Below, piece by piece: positions 17,521 through 26,422 of a DNA stretch of 64,000 nucleotides (positions are counted from its first letter, which is position 1; each line of letters opens with the position of its first letter). Under the pieces are notes generated by a model. That model did not search any database. It was given only the letters and a program-made list of their open reading frames with translations, and was not told the origin of the DNA. Location: the NCBI RefSeq assembly GCF_900109495.1, contig NZ_FOAA01000001.1, forward strand, positions 496,001 through 560,000, given 5' to 3'. The stretch comes from Ectothiorhodospira marina (GTDB taxonomy: Bacteria; Pseudomonadota; Gammaproteobacteria; Ectothiorhodospirales; Ectothiorhodospiraceae). Position numbers and translations under genes: made by a program.

Positions 17521-19833
17521 TTAGCCTGTCCCAATCACTGAGGGTGCCGGATGGTATTGAGGCCAGATGGCACCGATCCGGAGTAGGGGTTCCATTTCCG
17601 AGGGGGGTAATGGCTGGCTGAACAGGAACCCCTGGCCCATGTGGCAGCCATTTTCCAGAAGGAATGTCTGTTGGGCTGGGTGTTCCACGCCCTCGGCAAT
17701 CACACCCAGGTCCAGGTTGTGGCCCAGGCCTATCATCGCTTTGACGATGGTTGCGCCCGGCCGTCGCGAGTCGGACTCCCGGTTGAGTTGAGCCACAAAG
17801 GAGCGATCGATCTTGAGCCCTTGGACTGGCAGATTGCTCAGGTAGCTCATGGAGGCATAGCCAGTGCCGAAATCGTCGATGGAGAGCGAGAAACCCGCCT
17901 CCCATAGTTGTGTGAGGATGGTGATGGCCTCGCCCATGGAGCGCATGGCCGTGCTTTCCGTGATCTCGAATTCCAGCATGTTGGGGGGTATGTCGGCGGC
18001 ACGGACCATGCTGGCGATGTTGCGTGCCAGGTTCTTCTTGTACAACTCCTGAGTGGAAAGGTTGATAGCGACCGGCACGGTGGTGAGTCCCGCCCTTTGC
18101 CACTGATGGATCTGCTCGCAGACTTTCTCCAGTACCACGGGACCGATGCCCAGTATCAGGCCCGTGCTCTCGGCAACGGGGATGAATCGGCCCGGCGGGA
18201 TCAGGCCAAACTCGGGATGATTCCATCGCACCAGGGCCTCCAGGCTCAGGATGCGACCCGAACCCATGTGGACCCGAGGCTGGTAGAACACTACCAGTTC
18301 GTTGCGTTCCAGGCCCTGGCGTAGATCCTGTTCCAGACGGAAACGTTCTTCCAGTTGCTTGTTCAGCGAGGTGGTGTAAAAGCGGTATCCACCCTTTTCG
18401 CCATCGGCTTTGGCCCGGTGCAGGGCCGTATCGGCGCGGCGCAGAAGTTCGTCCGTGTTGTCGGCATCCTCGGGGTAGAGGGCGATCCCGGTGCTGGCCG
18501 TCGCCACCAGATTGTGGTCGTCAATGCTAAAGGGCTCTTCCAGCACACCATGGATGCGCTCGGCCACCGCCAGCGCATCCTGGTGACTGCTGATTTGCCC
18601 GCAGAGGATGACGAAATTATCTCCTCCCAGGCGAGCCAGGCTGTCTTCCTCACGCAGCAGCCCGCGCAGGCGCTGGGCCACGCCGCACAGGAGTTGATCC
18701 CCTGCCGCGTGGCCCAGGGAGTCATTCACCAGTTTGAGACCGTCCACGTCAATGGCGAACAGGGCCATCATGTGTTCGTGGCGATGGGCAGATGCCATGG
18801 CCTGATCCACGCGCTCACGCATCAGGGCGCGGTTGGGCAACTCCGTCAGTGGATCATAGTGGGCCAGGAAGGTGAGCTGAGCCGACAGGGCCTTCTTGTC
18901 GCTGATATCCTCGGCCATCTTCACGAAATGGGTGATCCGGCCCTGGGTATCCCGCAGCGGCGTGATGGTGGCCTGCTCCCAATAGTGCTGGCCGTGTTTC
19001 TTGCGCACACACAGTTCACCCTCCCATGCGCGTCCTTGCTTGAGGGTCTGCCAGACCTCTTCCTGAGTGTCTTCATCCGGCTCCAGGCCATGGGCCTGGA
19101 GCCGGGCAATCGGTCGGCCCTGTACCTCGCCGGATGAGTAACCGGTGAGTGTGCAAAAACGGGTATTGACGTATTCGATCACGCCTGAGTGGTCGGTCAT
19201 CACCACAATGCTGGGGCTCTGTTCGACGACCAGGGCGAGTTTCTGGAGTTGCTGGTTCGCCTGCAGCAGGTTGTCCTGTTGCTCGATGAGTTCGGTTTGA
19301 TCCACCACGTTGCAGATATATTCGCTTCGCCCGCTGATGTGCTGATCCAGGTGGATGATCTTCAGGTCGGCGACCAGCGGTGAGCCATCACGGCTGCACA
19401 GCCTGACGCTGTGGCACTGGGACATGCCCTCATTGCGAGCCCGCTGCAGCGCGGAGCCCAGGAACAGGCGGTGTTCCGGAATGGCCATGTGGGAGAATAG
19501 CTTGTGATTCAGGGCCAGCAGGCGGTGGGCGGCGGCGTTGCCATCCTGGATGAACCCTTGTTCATCGATGCACAGAACAGGGATGGGCAATTCCTGGTAC
19601 AGGCCGCTAAAACGGGTGAGCGTCGCCTCGGTGGTTTGCTGACTGTCCTGAAGTGCCTCCTGCTGGATCTTCAGCTCCGCATGGTAGATGTGGAGCTGCT
19701 CGAGAAGGGATTCCAGATCCAGATCCCCCTCATCCAGCGCGGCCAGGGTGTGCTCGAAGCTGTGATCCCGAAGGATCTGACGGGCCCTTTCGCGCAGGTG
19801 TTGTGGGTCGGTGTGAGGTTTCTTGGTGGACAT
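17521..19833 (-). CDS. [14 protein letters not shown] cyclic-di-GMP protein
   Basis: A 770-residue cytoplasmic protein. Residues about 1-70 are helical, followed by two PAS domains (IPVLCIDEQGFIQDGNAA; IVVMTDHSGVIEYVNTRF with a PAC end at HFVKMAEDISDK). The GGDEF domain has DPLTELPNRALMRERV, but its active-site loop reads LGGDNFVILCG, with the key Glu replaced by Asn, so cyclase activity is doubtful. The EAL domain is complete (LSLEALVRWNHPEFG, INLSTQELYKKN, FEITESTAM, SIDDFGTGYASMSYL, LKIDRSFV, AEGVEHPAQ, GQGFLFSQP) and should hydrolyse cyclic di-GMP. It is convergent with malQ. Confidence 0.93.
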   Translation of the reverse strand: MSTKKPHTDPQHLRERARQILRDHSFEHTLAALDEGDLDLESLLEQLHIYHAELKIQQEALQDSQQTTEATLTRFSGLYQELPIPVLCIDEQGFIQDGNAAAHRLLALNHKLFSHMAIPEHRLFLGSALQRARNEGMSQCHSVRLCSRDGSPLVADLKIIHLDQHISGRSEYICNVVDQTELIEQQDNLLQANQQLQKLALVVEQSPSIVVMTDHSGVIEYVNTRFCTLTGYSSGEVQGRPIARLQAHGLEPDEDTQEEVWQTLKQGRAWEGELCVRKKHGQHYWEQATITPLRDTQGRITHFVKMAEDISDKKALSAQLTFLAHYDPLTELPNRALMRERVDQAMASAHRHEHMMALFAIDVDGLKLVNDSLGHAAGDQLLCGVAQRLRGLLREEDSLARLGGDNFVILCGQISSHQDALAVAERIHGVLEEPFSIDDHNLVATASTGIALYPEDADNTDELLRRADTALHRAKADGEKGGYRFYTTSLNKQLEERFRLEQDLRQGLERNELVVFYQPRVHMGSGRILSLEALVRWNHPEFGLIPPGRFIPVAESTGLILGIGPVVLEKVCEQIHQWQRAGLTTVPVAINLSTQELYKKNLARNIASMVRAADIPPNMLEFEITESTAMRSMGEAITILTQLWEAGFSLSIDDFGTGYASMSYLSNLPVQGLKIDRSFVAQLNRESDSRRPGATIVKAMIGLGHNLDLGVIAEGVEHPAQQTFLLENGCHMGQGFLFSQPLPPSEMEPLLRIGAIWPQYHPAPSVIGTG

Positions 19834-20003
19834 TCAATGACTGCCAATGCCCCGCATGCGGACACTGTGGGATACCAGTGGCATCTGGGCCAGAAAGACA
19901 CGGGCCGATGGGGCCCGACGTTGTGTGCGGGTCTTCCCGACCAGCGGGTGTCGATTCTAGCAGGAGTGCGTCAAGAAGGCCCATACCGTGAGGGGTTTAA
20001 CGG

Positions 20004-21569
20004 TCAACGCAGGCCCCAGGGGGTCTCCATGTCTTCGGGCCACGTCACTGTGTAAGAGAACCGCAGGGTCATCTCTTCGCCTGCTGCAACGGTGCGATGC
20101 CAGGCCAGAAGGCCGCGATCTTCATTCATGTCCTGTTCCGAGGGTTCACTGACATCATCGGCCAGGGTGACCGTGATGCGCTCGTCGCGGGAGACCGGTA
20201 ACCGGTCCAGAACGGTGACATCCAACTCGCGGTCGTGGCTATTGTGAACGGTCATCAAATGGCTGCGCTGAAGCGTATTGTGGCGTCTCAGGCGGCCTTC
20301 CTGGCCCTGTTCGTCACGCTCCAGCTGGACCTGGATGCCAACGCGTTCGTCCACGCCAAAGGCCATTTCCAGCGCGCTGTTCGGACGCAGGCGCGGGAGT
20401 TGATGCTGGCCTACCAGGGTGCCGTCCTGGAAGAGGGTGAGGGGCCCCGGCAGGAGCGGCACATCGCCCGTGAATTCGCTTTCGGCGAACAGATAGGCAC
20501 GAGGTGTCATCCGGGGTACGGCACGTACCGAAAGCCGAGCTTCCATGACTTCCTCACCCAGATTGTGGCGATGGGCCTGGTGATCCGAGGCAATGCTCAC
20601 GCGGCCGGGAACCCGATAACGGACGGTGAAGGCCGTACCTTCGCTTTGCGCCATGTCGGGCTCGGCCGCCAGGGCCACTTCCGGCATGGACCTGGAGAGC
20701 CGAGTTGAGGTGGGGACAGGCTGGGGCACATCCAGGTAGCGAGGAGGTGGCTCCGGCAGGTGCCCCCCGAGTCGAGGCCGGGCCGTGGACAGGTACAAGG
20801 GGATGTCCGACCAGTCCTGTCCTGTGTTCTGGCGCACTTCGGCGCGCTGGATCAAGTGCAGTTGACGGGTGTTGGTGTCCAGGCGGGCCTCATAAAGCGG
20901 GGTCCAGCGGGCATCGGGTACGGTGTATTCCAGGGTCACGGTGGCATGGGCCACCTTGGGGCTGTGATAGTGAATACGGGCCTGAAGGCTGTCGCGCTGG
21001 CCACTTTGCAATTGCCCAAGCTCGCGGCGCATCCGTTCGATATCGGCCTCCAGAATGCGCCGCGCCCGCTCCTGTTCATGGATCGCGTCAAGCACCCGAA
21101 GGGCACCTTCACCGACTCGCTCCCACGCCTGCGGCCATTCGCTGCTGTCCGGCAGGGCCTCCGGGTGTGTGCCCAGTTGCTCGATCAGGCGCATTTGCAC
21201 CTGATGAGCGCGAATCTGGTCATCGATGGTCCGCGCCTCATCTTCCAGTGCCTGGAGTTTCTCTGTCAGTGCCTGTTCACGGGGGTGGGCCAGGTCCCGT
21301 CCCGGGATCGTTCGGGTTTCCACGCCCCCCAGCCGCATGCCCTCAGGCCCACTGGCCCGCACGCGCACCGTGTTCACGTCCAGCCGGGCCGGCAGTCCGT
21401 CAATACTGACAACGCCTTCTCCCGCCTCCAGCCGAACTTCCTTTTCCATGATGATTCCGGCACGGTCCGGATAGACGGTCACCTGAGTGATCTGCCCGGC
21501 CTGGAGGGCGGGGGCGATGGCCAGGATGACCAGGGTGGTGAAGAACACAGCATGGCGGGTGCGATTCAT
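20004..21569 (-). CDS. DUF4139 domain protein, probably exported
   Basis: A protein of about 521 residues. It has a signal peptide (HAVFFTTLVILAIAPALQAG), an N-terminal DUF4140-like part (ITQVTVYPDRAGIIMEKEVR, then VSIDGLPARLDVNTVRV), a coiled-coil stretch (REQALTEKLQALEDEARTID), and a long beta-rich DUF4139 C-terminus (VTLEYTVPDARWTPLYEARL ... TVAAGEEMTLRFSYTVTWP). The biochemical role of this family is not established, to my knowledge. The start at the MNRTRHAVFF methionine gives a clean signal peptide. It lies 31 bases after bchJ on the same strand and may be a rider on the photosynthesis transcript. Confidence 0.85.
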   Translation of the reverse strand: MNRTRHAVFFTTLVILAIAPALQAGQITQVTVYPDRAGIIMEKEVRLEAGEGVVSIDGLPARLDVNTVRVRASGPEGMRLGGVETRTIPGRDLAHPREQALTEKLQALEDEARTIDDQIRAHQVQMRLIEQLGTHPEALPDSSEWPQAWERVGEGALRVLDAIHEQERARRILEADIERMRRELGQLQSGQRDSLQARIHYHSPKVAHATVTLEYTVPDARWTPLYEARLDTNTRQLHLIQRAEVRQNTGQDWSDIPLYLSTARPRLGGHLPEPPPRYLDVPQPVPTSTRLSRSMPEVALAAEPDMAQSEGTAFTVRYRVPGRVSIASDHQAHRHNLGEEVMEARLSVRAVPRMTPRAYLFAESEFTGDVPLLPGPLTLFQDGTLVGQHQLPRLRPNSALEMAFGVDERVGIQVQLERDEQGQEGRLRRHNTLQRSHLMTVHNSHDRELDVTVLDRLPVSRDERITVTLADDVSEPSEQDMNEDRGLLAWHRTVAAGEEMTLRFSYTVTWPEDMETPWGLR

Positions 21570-21600
21570 CAGTTCGATTCCTGTCAGGCCGGAGTGAGAT

Positions 21601-22203
21601 TTATTGCCAACGGACCTCGAAGACGCAGTGGGTGGCACCCGTGGCGGCGCACTGGGTTTCCGTCACCTGGGTTCTGGGGTGAACCAATACCTGGAACAGG
21701 CGCTGGAAGGTGCCCGCATAGTAATCGCATACAGGGTGCGCGGACTGTGCCTCTCGACATAGGGGACTGTTGGTGATGGTCAGTGTGAGGCTGGGTTGGT
21801 GATTGACCTGAAATTGGCCGCTGCCGGCAAAGGTCCAGGCATTGCGCTCGATGGCCTTGAGCAGAATGCGGCTTGAGAGCCCGGCTGGAAGGGGTTTCAG
21901 TATGGACTGCACTGGCTTGGGAATGCGGTTGGCCAGGAGGTAGTCCCCGGTCAGCTGGCCTGCCTCCAGTGATACGGCGCTGGCCTGTTCTGCGGTGAGT
22001 TCTTCTCGCAAGGCGCGGTGCAATGCGGTCACATCACGCTCGTCCACCATGGCGGTGGGTGGATGTGCCAGATGCCCGGTGAGGCCGGCGGCTTCAAAGA
22101 TGCGTGCCGTGACCTGCTCGTCGTGCTGGTGACGCAGAGCCTGGGCCATGCGGGTGATGGAGTTCGGCCCGATCCGGGCCGTGGTTTGATTCTGTTCAGT
22201 CAT
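21601..22203 (-). CDS. bchJ: Bacteriochlorophyll 4-vinyl reductase-type protein (V4R)
   Basis: A 200-residue protein starting MTEQNQTTARIGPNSITRMA, the conserved BchJ opening. The body holds LREELTAEQASAVSLEAGQL and the C-terminal V4R signature (CDYYAGTFQRLFQVLV, then CAATGATHCVFEVRWQ, with the GxxxCxFEV end). BchJ was first described as an 8-vinyl reductase of the bacteriochlorophyll pathway. Later work indicates that other enzymes (BciA, BciB) and chlorophyllide oxidoreductase account for that reaction, so BchJ may have an accessory, substrate-handling role. It is the last photosynthesis gene of the leftward block, 18 bases after puhE. The ATG chosen is internal to a slightly longer frame. 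Confidence 0.93.
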   Translation of the reverse strand: MTEQNQTTARIGPNSITRMAQALRHQHDEQVTARIFEAAGLTGHLAHPPTAMVDERDVTALHRALREELTAEQASAVSLEAGQLTGDYLLANRIPKPVQSILKPLPAGLSSRILLKAIERNAWTFAGSGQFQVNHQPSLTLTITNSPLCREAQSAHPVCDYYAGTFQRLFQVLVHPRTQVTETQCAATGATHCVFEVRWQ

Positions 22204-22221
22204 GGTGTGCGCAGTGTGCAA

Positions 22222-23094
22222 TCAGTAACGGAGGCGGCTGGAACTGACAGTGAGCCCCGGTGTGGGAGAACGCTTGTCCGGGTCGTTCGCCGCCTTGGTG
22301 GTTGGGTAGATGGGCCTGAAATGGGCTTCCTCGGGCTGGCGTGAGCGCAGCGCCCAGTTCCAGAGGGCCTGGGAGGGCAGGGGAAGCACCAGAAACCAAT
22401 GCTCCAGAATGGCCAGCACCATGAGTACCGCCAGGAATGTGGCCCCGGCCACTTGGTGCGTGGCAGCCATTGGATCCATGGCCATTTGCACGATCCAGAC
22501 TGCCACGATGGTGGAGGCAGTGACGGAGATCGGGAAGAGCAGGTTCATGGGTTTCTTGCGGAAATAACTTTCCAGGTAACGCAGGTGCTCGGGCAGCCAC
22601 TCCTCATTGAGGTTGCGAACGCCCAGGAACACATTGAGCTTGGTGCTGGTACGCATCACCCACAGAATGAGGAAGGTGTATAGCCCCACCTTGTTGACGC
22701 CGCCCCATGTGACCAGGGCAATGGCCAAGGCGGCGATGATGAGGGCGAATTCATGGTAGAGAATTGCCTGAACCGCGTAGAGGAATCGTCCCCAGCCACG
22801 AGCCCCCTCAGGACATCGACTGCGTCGAGAGCCTGTGATGACGCCCATGAGGAAACTCATTTCCACCCAGCCCCAGAGAATGATGGCGCCCGTGAAGGCC
22901 ACGTAGGCCCCATACAGCGTTTGTTGTTGAGCGGTCAGGGCGAGTGTGTAGAGTGCGATGCCCGCGAGTACCGAGGCCCCCAGCATGCTCCAGCGATAGG
23001 TCCGTCGTGGCAGACCGTCCAGATAGATGATGGCTCCGGTGCTGAACCACCAGAGAAACACCACATAAAGTATAGGCAAGCCGTATTGAATCAC
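22222..23094 (-). CDS. puhE: Photosynthetic complex assembly protein PuhE (DUF3623)
   Basis: A 290-residue multi-pass membrane protein. The N-terminal IQYGLPILYVVFLWWFSTGA and YLDGLPRRTYRWSM are the PuhE signature. At least six hydrophobic helices follow, with the conserved YHEFALIIAALAIALVTWGG and KLNVFLGVRNLNEEWLPEHL in between. It is implicated in assembly of the reaction centre-LH1 core. The start is a GTG whose bases overlap the stop of a 31-codon ORF (GTGA). In other purple bacteria puhE follows acsF; here acsF is absent. Confidence 0.95.
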   Translation of the reverse strand: MIQYGLPILYVVFLWWFSTGAIIYLDGLPRRTYRWSMLGASVLAGIALYTLALTAQQQTLYGAYVAFTGAIILWGWVEMSFLMGVITGSRRSRCPEGARGWGRFLYAVQAILYHEFALIIAALAIALVTWGGVNKVGLYTFLILWVMRTSTKLNVFLGVRNLNEEWLPEHLRYLESYFRKKPMNLLFPISVTASTIVAVWIVQMAMDPMAATHQVAGATFLAVLMVLAILEHWFLVLPLPSQALWNWALRSRQPEEAHFRPIYPTTKAANDPDKRSPTPGLTVSSSRLRY

Positions 23095-23186
23095 CGGCCC
23101 CTCACCGTGGACGGCTGATGGACACCCTCGCGGGCGTTGTGATGGAAAAAGGGGGCGGGCAAAGCAGTTGCCACGGTGCCGTTCAT
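23091..23186 (-). CDS. Small ORF (31 aa) in the acsF position, upstream of puhE
   Basis: A 31-codon frame with ATG at 23186 is preceded by a good ribosome site (GAGGAG, nine bases) and overlaps the puhE GTG start by four bases (GTGA), the usual form of translational coupling. The product begins MNGTVATALPAPFFHHNA and has no membrane helix or known motif. It could be a real small protein, a leader that drives puhE translation, or a scar left where acsF is found in many other phototrophs; it does not resemble AcsF. Translation is inferred from the ribosome site and overlap only. Confidence 0.5.
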   Translation of the reverse strand: MNGTVATALPAPFFHHNAREGVHQPSTVRGR

Positions 23187-23325
23187 CGCTGCGTTCTCCT
23201 CATTTTCCCGGCACACACGGAACCCCGGGGAACTCGGTTCGACTGCGGCCTGAGTCGATGGACGAAACTGTACAGTCTTTTGGTTCTCGGCGGCGAGTCC
23301 CGTAGGCCCCCGCTGAGGAGAAGAT

Positions 23326-23820
23326 TCAGGAATCTTGCGCCGAATCAAGAAGCTCCGCGAAAGCGGCGGCATTCGAGGAACCGAACGCATTGAGCTTGTA
23401 GCGGACACCCGTGGCGGGATCTTCCAGGGTCAGACCCCCATCCGACCACCGGGTCAGACGGAAGGGTGGATCCTCGTGGTCTTCCAGCTGGCGACGGTCC
23501 AGGGCAATGATGCGCAGCACAGTGCGCATGAAGCCATCGGCGCCTGGTTCAACACGCTTGAGCACCTGGTTCGTCTCGGCATTGAGGATTTCCAGGTAAC
23601 CACCGGGCTTTTCCTGGGGCTTCAAGTCTATGGACTGTACCACCTCAAGATTGTCGTCAGCGGCTTCCGCGGACCCCGTGGGTTCTGCCGGAGGGGGGGG
23701 AGGGGAGACCGCGTTGCTGCCCAGGTAATAGATGCCGAAGGCGAGGGCCAGTAAAACAACGCCAATTCCCGGAAAAAGGAATCGGCGCTGGGAACGGGAA
23801 GAACCGTTGGAGTCAGTCAT
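23326..23820 (-). CDS. puhC: Photosynthetic complex assembly protein PuhC
   Basis: A 164-residue protein with one N-terminal membrane anchor (RFLFPGIGVVLLALAFGIYY), a proline-rich linker, and the PuhC domain (PGGYLEILNAETNQVLKRVE, GFMRTVLRIIALDRRQLED, PPFRLTRWSDGGLTLEDPAT). PuhC helps LH1 assembly around the reaction centre. Its ATG overlaps the puhB stop (TGATG), so puhA, puhB and puhC are read as one tightly coupled unit. The gap of about 140 bases after it, before the small ORF, is longer than the other spacings in the operon. Confidence 0.95.
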   Translation of the reverse strand: MTDSNGSSRSQRRFLFPGIGVVLLALAFGIYYLGSNAVSPPPPPAEPTGSAEAADDNLEVVQSIDLKPQEKPGGYLEILNAETNQVLKRVEPGADGFMRTVLRIIALDRRQLEDHEDPPFRLTRWSDGGLTLEDPATGVRYKLNAFGSSNAAAFAELLDSAQDS

Positions 23821-24491
23821 CAGGCGGTTTCACCGGCAGTTTCTCGGTGGGTCTGCGGTGCAGATTCGGATTCGGCTGCGTCAGTCGCATCCGGGGTCCG
23901 GGCACGATTCTGGTCTTCGGCCATGGCTTCCGCCAGGATGTCGGCCACACGCCGTGCGTTGGGTATGCCGCGTAGCATGGGCTGCGGCGTCATCCAACGC
24001 CAGGGTCTGACGTGGGGCCAGAGAATGATATAGGAGACGCGTTCCGGGGGGATGAGCACCAACGGGATATCACCCGTGCCGTCCTTGTAAAGCTTGGCTG
24101 AGGCAGATTCGATGACGGAGTAGGGGAGGTTGACACTCATCTGCAAGGCAACGCCGAAACGCATGACGATGCGCTGATTGGTGATGGTGTAGACCGTGGC
24201 TCTCGCCGTAAGCCAGGCCAGCAGCATCAGCAAGCCGACGGCCGTCACTGACAGGGTCAGCAGGAAACTGGTGGAGGCAAGGGCTGCCACAAGGGATTGC
24301 GTTTCGCCATAGCTAAAGGCGGCACGTAACACAATCAGAATGGCAAGGTAGAAAATGACCTTTCTGACGTGAAATGCCCGAATGGCAAAGGTGCTCCAAT
24401 GAGGAGCACCTTGCCACAAAATGCGCTCCCCCGAAGGGGGGAGCTCAGGCAGACCACGTATCGGTTCAACGGCGTGGTCGTCGTGACTCAC
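23820..24491 (-). CDS. puhB: Photosynthetic complex assembly protein PuhB
   Basis: A 223-residue membrane protein. It has the N-terminal motif LPPSGERILWQGAPHW, two to three membrane helices (VIFYLAILIVLRAAFSYG; LLTLSVTAVGLLMLLAWL), and a PH-like domain (VYTITNQRIVMRFGVALQMS, then NLPYSVIESASAKLYKDGTG). PuhB is a reaction-centre assembly factor. The start overlaps the puhA stop by four bases. The C-terminal 30 residues are low-complexity and acidic, which is common in this family. Confidence 0.95.
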   Translation of the reverse strand: MSHDDHAVEPIRGLPELPPSGERILWQGAPHWSTFAIRAFHVRKVIFYLAILIVLRAAFSYGETQSLVAALASTSFLLTLSVTAVGLLMLLAWLTARATVYTITNQRIVMRFGVALQMSVNLPYSVIESASAKLYKDGTGDIPLVLIPPERVSYIILWPHVRPWRWMTPQPMLRGIPNARRVADILAEAMAEDQNRARTPDATDAAESESAPQTHRETAGETA

Positions 24492-25312
24492 AGCAGGGCT
24501 TCCCTACGCTCCGGGGATGCATAGAAGTGACCGCCACCGAAGTAGGCCATGATGCGGTCTTCTTCCAGACGCGTCACGGATTCCATGCTCTTGGTGGAGG
24601 GTGCATCGGCGAAGTGATGGGACATCACGGAAACCACGCGGACCTCATAGGGACGGCCGTCCTTCAGGCGCTGACCCATGGGCAGCTTGGGATCGGCGTA
24701 CTTGGCGCGGGCCACCTTGGACAGGAACATCGGCACCAGGATGCGGCGGGCACTGCCCTTGACTTCCACTTCCAGGTAACGGGGCATGGCCTCGGAACGG
24801 TCAACCCACACATCGCGAACGGTGCCAGCGGGCTTGTCGTCGGCGGCGAACACGGTCATGCCGCGAGGATCGGGATCCTTTTCGGAGATGCCGAAGCCAT
24901 GCTTGGTGCTGCGCATGGGCACGATGCGGGGCTCGCCATTCATGGTCACGTCGGGCTCATCGGCACGGTTGGCCCAGGAGGAGGGACCGACGCCGTCGAT
25001 CATGGGGTTGCCGGTGGGATCCAGCGGCGCACCGGGGAAGGGATATGCCGGCTTGGCGTGGATCTCGCGGGTATCCGGATTGCCGTTGGCAACGATGAAG
25101 GAACCGCCGTCCATGGTGGGGAATTCCTTGGGCCCCGGGGCGGCCGGGTAGCCTTGAACGGTAATGTGAGGGGAGCGGTCGGACTCCAGCGGATAACCTT
25201 CCCGCTTGTTCTCCCGATGTAGATACCAGACTAGACCTGCGAAGAACAGCCAGAAGACGTACAGGGTGACCTGTGCGACGTCCATATATTCAGTAATGGC
25301 ACCGGTTGGCAT
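24488..25312 (-). CDS. puhA: Photosynthetic reaction centre H subunit
   Basis: A 274-residue protein. It starts MPTGAITEYMDVAQVTLYVF and has a single membrane helix (VTLYVFWLFFAGLVWYLHRE), followed by the cytoplasmic PRC-barrel domain with GISEKDPDPRGMTVFAADDK, GTVRDVWVDRSEAMPRYLEV and VPMFLSKVARAKY. Subunit H caps the L/M core and carries protons to the secondary quinone site. GGAGG precedes the ATG at 25312; a longer upstream frame has no site. It is first in the puhABC unit and has 367 bases upstream, so it may have its own promoter. Confidence 0.97.
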   Translation of the reverse strand: MPTGAITEYMDVAQVTLYVFWLFFAGLVWYLHRENKREGYPLESDRSPHITVQGYPAAPGPKEFPTMDGGSFIVANGNPDTREIHAKPAYPFPGAPLDPTGNPMIDGVGPSSWANRADEPDVTMNGEPRIVPMRSTKHGFGISEKDPDPRGMTVFAADDKPAGTVRDVWVDRSEAMPRYLEVEVKGSARRILVPMFLSKVARAKYADPKLPMGQRLKDGRPYEVRVVSVMSHHFADAPSTKSMESVTRLEEDRIMAYFGGGHFYASPERREALL

Positions 25313-25679
25313 TGCTTTTCCTCCAAGTTTCGGGTGGGTTAGCCGCGTGAAATGGCTGGACCGAACCTCGATCAAGATTGCTTTCGGGTGACGCCCCCGC
25401 CTTGCATGGGCGGCCCAAACGCGTTGGGTGATACAAACAACATCAAGTTGACTAGATTTTAGACCACAACATCGCCAATTTCCGGGTCCAGAGGCCCCCC
25501 CTGACCCGAAAATTCCTGCTTTCCCAAACGCTCCGGGGCTTGGGCTGCCACACGGGCATGAGCGAGCTTTGGAGCGCTACTTCGGGATAATGCCAGACAA
25601 ATCGTCGGGGTGTTGGCGCGAGCTGGCTTGAGCATGATCTGGATCAGCTTCACCGGTCAAAGGCTGGGAACAGGGCGGA
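25313..25679. other. Non-coding gap between bchM and puhA (canonical lhaA position)
   Basis: 367 bases with no convincing gene on either strand. In many purple bacteria lhaA (a PucC-family LH1 assembly protein) lies here, and no remnant of its membrane helices is visible. The minus strand has an AT-rich TCTAAAATC stretch near 25457 that could be a -10 for puhA, but no clear -35 pairs with it. A short GGGTC/GACCC hairpin lies near 25485-25510. Confidence 0.6.
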
Positions 25680-26393
25680 TCAGCTGGAAGATCCGCGCTT
25701 GAGTTCGAGGGCCTGTGAGGTATAAAAGCCCCGGGAAATCCGCCGTGTACGCTCCGCACTCCATTCGTCCAGGGACGGCTCTTCGCTGATCAGGCGCAGG
25801 AGCTTCTTCTCGGCTACCGGCTCAATCGCGGGGGAACGGTCGCTCTTGGGGAACAGTTTGCCCACGGCGTGCATCACTGACAGGGCGGGCGTGCGTGGGG
25901 CGAAGGTGAACAGGATGGCAGCATGGGTGCGCACCGTGAGACCTGCCAGAACACCCACGATGTCATGGTCCTTGTAATGGATGAACGAATCCATGGCCAC
26001 CACATAATCAAACTCACCCAGTTCGGGTTTGAGAAAGTCGCCCACACGAAAGTCGATTCGACCTTCGCCCAGATCTTCGGCCTCGGCGCGTTCCCGGGCC
26101 ATGTCCACCAGGTTACCGGCCAGATCGATGGCCACCACCTGGGCGCCACGTTGGGCGGCAGCCACAGAGAGCATGCCGGTGCCACAGCCTGCATCCAGCA
26201 ACCATTTGCCACTGAGGTCGTCAGGCAGCCAGTCCAGCAGGGTGTTGCGCATCTCTTCGCGCCCGGCACGCACAGTGGCGCGCACCCGGCCGACGGGGGT
26301 GTCGGAGGTCAGCTTTTTCCAGGCATCCACCGCGGTGCGGTCGAAGTAGGTCTCGAGCTGACCTCGGCGTTTTTGATAAGAGGGCGTTGGCAT
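25680..26393 (-). CDS. bchM: Magnesium-protoporphyrin O-methyltransferase
   Basis: A 237-residue SAM-dependent methyltransferase that makes Mg-protoporphyrin IX monomethyl ester. The N-terminus YFDRTAVDAWKKLTSDTPVG is the BchM/ChlM signature. The SAM-binding motif is LLDAGCGTGMLSVAAAQRGA, followed by VVAIDLAGNLVDMARERA, and the substrate region is YVVAMDSFIHYKDHDIVG. It lies 29 bases after bchB. In most purple bacteria bchH and bchL sit between bchB and bchM, but here nothing does. The length is normal and the gene appears intact. Confidence 0.97.
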   Translation of the reverse strand: MPTPSYQKRRGQLETYFDRTAVDAWKKLTSDTPVGRVRATVRAGREEMRNTLLDWLPDDLSGKWLLDAGCGTGMLSVAAAQRGAQVVAIDLAGNLVDMARERAEAEDLGEGRIDFRVGDFLKPELGEFDYVVAMDSFIHYKDHDIVGVLAGLTVRTHAAILFTFAPRTPALSVMHAVGKLFPKSDRSPAIEPVAEKKLLRLISEEPSLDEWSAERTRRISRGFYTSQALELKRGSSS

Positions 26394-26422
26394 CAGTGGA
26401 ATCCGTTGGCTTGGCTAACGCA

